Source: Boswellia sacra
Taxonomy: Eukaryota > Streptophyta > Magnoliopsida > Sapindales > Burseraceae
Reading direction: 5' to 3'
NCBI GenBank assembly: GCA_013180625.2
Contig: SNVD02009970.1
Span: 310,001-374,000 of the forward strand
Length of the DNA stretch: 64,000 nt
Shown here: piece after piece, positions 60,583 through 64,000 of the stretch
Position numbering within the stretch: position 1 is the stretch's first letter
Layout of the letters: every line of letters starts with the position of its first letter
Position numbers and translations under genes: made by a program
The notes under the pieces: generated by a model
Told to the model about the DNA's origin: nothing
The model's database searches: none
The model's input: the letters and a program-made list of their open reading frames with translations, nothing else

Positions 60583-61880
60583 ATGATAAGCATGGTGTCT
60601 GCATCCGCTACTTCCAGAGTGATGTTCCCATTGACTGCACTTCTTCTATCCTATGCTGCTAATCTTACTCATTTTTCTATAGCAGCAGCAGCTGAATTAT
60701 CATCCATACAATTAGAAAAATTAGAAAAAGAAGCTCTAGTTAACAGCAGTTGGTGGAGTAACAGCAGCACCAACAATTCTTTAGATCAACATCATTGCAA
60801 TTGGAATGGCGTCACTTGCAATTCAGCGGGGAGCATCACCAAGATACACTTATCCGCTATGAAAATAAAAGGAGAGCTTGGTCAACTCAACTTTTCTTGC
60901 TTTCATAACATGGAAAGCCTCCGTCTTAGCTCCAATAATTTCACTGGAAGCATTCCATCACAAATCGGTGATCTTTCGAAACTCAAATACCTCTATCTGG
61001 ATGAGAATTATCTTATAGGTGAGCTTCTTGGTTTGCTTTTATATACACAATCTAACCTAATAAATAACGAGTGAATATTCTCATCTTTTTCTTTAATCAC
61101 ATCACAGGTGGCATCCCTCCAGAAGTAATTGGAAACTTGAGGGATCTGAAGGAGTTGAACCTTTCTGGTAACCAACTCTCTGGACCAATCCCGTCTACTC
61201 TTGCTCTTTTAACAAATTTGACCATTTTGGACTTGTCTAAGAACAGCCTCAACGGCACCATCCCTGATTCTCTCCCTCCAGTGGTTTTCTTAGACTTGTC
61301 ATACAATGATTTGGAAGGCGAAATACCAAATAGAATGCTATGTTACTACCCACGACAACAATTTACAGGTAATAAAAATTTGACTGGTTTGACATTTTGC
61401 TCGACACGTCTTATATCTACAACCCATGACTCGGAAGGGCAACACGAAAAGAATGTTATTCCCTTTTCGGTAATTTTTCTTCCTATCATAGCATATCTCA
61501 TTTTCACTTTCTTCTCTTTCCGAAACCTAAATGATAAAAAAGATATAGACCCAAAAAAAGAGGACCCAATTGTTCTCAATGTGAAAATTTGATGGTACAA
61601 TTGCATATATATGAAGAAATAGTTGAACCAATTAAGGATTTTGACATCGAATTGGAGGCTATGATAGTGGTGACAAAGCATAGCTGCCAAGTTGCTTGGA
61701 AGAAGTTTCGGATCAGTTCAGAACTGCGGAGTTACTTCAATCAAGAGTTTCGACAATGAGGCCCATATGCATCACCCAAGATGGGTACAGCAAAATATTG
61801 TGGAACTCAATTTCGACAATGAGGCCCATATGCATCAGCCAAGATGGGTACATCAAAATATTGTGGAACTCAATTGTTCT
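60583..61880 (+). pseudogene. LRR receptor-like kinase, MIK2-like, kinase domain lost
   Basis: Exon 1 (60583-61018) and exon 2 (from 61108) are open to a TGA at 61590-61592. They encode 306 residues: a signal peptide, the cap (HCNWNGVTCN), five LRRs and a membrane segment (VIFLPIIAYLIFTFFSF). The break falls where the sister genes read SIWNYDG; one base is missing, turning the next codons into KI-stop. Beyond it only decayed kinase DNA remains: the equivalent of [16 protein letters not shown] without the loop glycines, and the alpha-C-helix segment, which is tandemly duplicated (61748-61873). The rest of the kinase is absent. A secreted or membrane-bound LRR protein without kinase could still be made. 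Confidence 0.8.
61748..61873 (+). repeat. 63-bp tandem duplication inside a kinase relic
   Basis: Two copies with period exactly 63 (61748-61810 and 61811-61873) differ at only three or so positions. Each encodes FDNEAHMHxPRWVxQNIVEL, the decayed form of the kinase alpha-C stretch FQNEARVLSEIRHRNIVKL seen in the sister genes. Confidence 0.9.
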
Positions 61881-62086
61881 TGGAAGAACTTTTTGTACAT
61901 TGTAATACTTTATGAGCAACCAAAAGAAAAAAAAAAAAGAAAAAATTAAGAAACTTTGTCATTTCTAATTTTTTTCTCCGAATATATAACATTTTCTGGG
62001 TAGAAGTTATGAAAATTTGTCAATATTGAAAAAAAAAAAGTAAAAAATTAAAATTTTACATCTACATAGAGGACTTAACCATAGAT

Positions 62087-62091
<5 letters not shown>

Positions 62092-62131
<40 letters not shown>

Positions 62132-62143
62132 CTCTCTCTCTCT
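62092..62143. repeat. Compound (AT)n(CT)n microsatellite
   Basis: About 18 AT units are followed directly by about eight CT units. It lies just downstream of the truncated kinase copy. Confidence 0.9.
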
Positions 62144-62749
62144 TCTGTAAATCAAGTGATTCTTCTACATCTCATCAAAATAATTAGTTTAGAGAGTGGA
62201 AACATATTAGAAATTTAGATCATTAAACACACATATATATATGTTCTAATTCTTTCTTCACATGCAATTCTACCATGAAAATTCCATATTGAGAACACGT
62301 CTACACAGTTTTCTTGGGTGCTATATTGACTTGAGTCTATCATTTTCATCCTTACGTTATCGAAAACAGAAGAACGTAAAAAGCAGTCAAATGAGATGTG
62401 CTATGATAGCGAAAAAAAATTATTAATTAAAAAGAGACCGACCTCCAAGTTATGCATTAGTTGTATATATAACCAAATGTCAAACCAAAAATTGTTGTTG
62501 GGGATAGTCACATTGCATTGTAGATGAGATTTTGAATCCAAATTATTATATGACAAGTCTAAAAAAACTTTTAGCGGGAGAGAAGCAGGGATAGTATAGT
62601 GAAATGCTTCCGTGGAAATTGTTGAGGCTCAATAACATAACAGTCCTCGCAATTAACCATGAAGGATGCCAAATCTGATGTGATTAAAGAAAAAGATGTA
62701 AACATTCACTGATGATTTAGAGGGTTAAATAAGAAAACCAGTAGCTTAC

Positions 62750-63000
62750 CTGTAAGATAATCTCATCTCGATAAGGGCATTTGAGTTATGAAACATAACC
62801 GATTTGTGATGGATGCTCCCAGATGGAATGTTGGAGCTAAGGCGGAGGTTTTCCAGGCTATGAAAGCAAGAGAAGTTGAATGATTGGCCAGCTCCCCTTT
62901 AATTTCATATAGGATAGGCTTCCTGCTGAAGTGCAACGATACTACTCCACTTACAATGATTTGGAGTACTAGTACTGTTGAAGTATTAGCACTATCAGTG
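62750..63000 (-). pseudogene. Inverted relic of LRR receptor-kinase exon 1
   Basis: Read on the minus strand, this aligns along its whole length with exon 1 of the copy at 60583. The order of matches is the Asn/Thr-rich cap region, AAATTAAAGGGGAGCTGGCC, TTCAACTTCTCTTGCTTTCA, CCTCCGCCTTAGCTCCAA, CATCACAAATCGG, and finally TTATCTTACAG with a GTAAGC donor at 62749-62744. Small indels break the frame everywhere. No exon 2 or kinase follows. Confidence 0.75.
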
Positions 63001-64000
63001 TCGCCGGGGACACACTATTTATAATACTCAGCAAATCCACTTTTAACCTTTTAACAGCAAAGGCCTTGAACCTGCACGAAAACTCCAAGCAATTAATGCT
63101 GTTGTTTTCATGGCCGACATCAGCATGTGGCATGCATTAATCACCCATAATTACATTCAGCCTTTCCATTTACATCTCTATACAGTAATTGGATAAACAC
63201 ATGGACAAGACGTAAACAGAGATTTTCTTACTGTGAGTCCCATGAAAATTCTGTTTGTTATTGATCGCATGCGCCCATGACCATGAAATTTTCATTAAGA
63301 TTGAGAGGTAGCACACTTGATCACACTTGTGGAGAGAACATTTGTCCACCGTATAGTTTACTGTTATTTAATATATATATAGCTATCACAAATGATAATC
63401 CCACGTGTTTACTGTTATGACCGTGTAGCTAGACATTTGGCGTACAATAATAGCCCTTATTATCTGACTTTTGGGGTTGATGCAGACACAGAGTCAATGT
63501 CTTTAGCTTTTCTTAATTTTCGATAAACAAGGAACAATTTGTAATTATCAATATTAATAACCAAATGAAAATAAAATTTCATATATATGGCAGAGGTAAT
63601 TTCACAAACGATTAAAGTTGTCATTATTGATGTTTTGGTGTGACAGAAGCATAATGAAATTAGTCAAGGTCTTTTGGCATTTCTCTAAAATAAAATTATT
63701 GATTTTTTTGGAATTCTAGCAAGAATATGACAATTATTTGTGTGGAAACACAAGCCTAAGCACCAAACCAAGTTGCTTTCATGCGATGAGAAGAAAAAAA
63801 AAAAGGTAATTCATGCATTGAGAAGAAAGAAAGTGAAGTAAAAGGAGCGACAGGTTTTTAATCATTCACCATAGAGTTTATGAAGTTTTCGCACAGAATT
63901 GAGTTTATGATCTTCTTTAATTTCATTTGGACTTCACTGAAATATTGATTAAAAATTCAGAGGATGAAATTAAAAAACTAAGATTTATGATAAATATGTT
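63001..64000. other. Right-end spacer
   Basis: This is AT-rich DNA without a supported gene, RNA gene or clear repeat. Confidence 0.5.

Noticed and set aside
62092..62143. AT/CT tract as a possible promoter or origin-like element
   Set aside because: It is a plain compound microsatellite with no gene start nearby.

Overview
The window is nuclear DNA of a flowering plant. Every protein gene that can be rebuilt is split by short AT-rich introns with GT-AG borders (one GC-AG). The protein families are plant ones: an IQ67-domain protein, an AVT1-type vacuolar amino-acid transporter and a MIK2-like LRR receptor kinase cluster. Spacers are AT-rich and full of small DNA-transposon remnants. A woody eudicot such as Citrus would fit, but the species cannot be fixed from sequence alone. 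No CRISPR, operon, viral or prokaryotic feature was seen. Exon borders were placed by eye from splice signals and phase, and every intact model below closes in frame.

Layout. 1-350: first exon of a mitochondrial GUF1/EF4 translation GTPase (minus). 725-1803: a transposon remnant with a second one nested in it. 3965-5800: a RAD6/UBC2-type ubiquitin-conjugating enzyme. 8669-11058: a small IQD-family calmodulin-binding protein with a shortened IQ67 domain. 11785-23505: a duplicated neighbourhood. It holds one intact PQQ-type dehydrogenase (minus), a copy that lost its N-terminal exon, an intact AVT1-like transporter (plus), a transporter copy with stops and frameshifts, and a third scrap of the dehydrogenase. 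27573-36075: two aldose 1-epimerase genes with the same five-exon structure, separated by AT-rich transposon remnants. 37112-40116: a ten-exon plastid-targeted homologue of archaeal 3-dehydroquinate synthase II. 40433-41146: a clean hAT-like element with an exact 8-bp target duplication.

41770-63000: an LRR receptor-kinase cluster. It has a 960-residue gene with 20 LRRs (minus), a 663-residue gene with 7 LRRs (plus), a gene broken in its LRR region, a copy that has lost its kinase, an inverted exon-1 relic, and two LRR scraps inside a duplicated spacer. Within it lie an unrecognised small membrane protein with a disturbed frame (48304-49101), a frameshifted arabinogalactan-peptide relic (49304-49511) and several small palindromes.

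The genes do not form one pathway. The main theme is local duplication followed by decay, seen at every stage in the dehydrogenase, transporter, epimerase and receptor-kinase families. I found no clearly undescribed system. The best leads are the shortened IQ67 protein, the plant DHQS-II gene with two possible N-termini, the receptor kinase with a short ectodomain and GC-AG intron, and the kinase relic whose alpha-C segment was tandemly duplicated.
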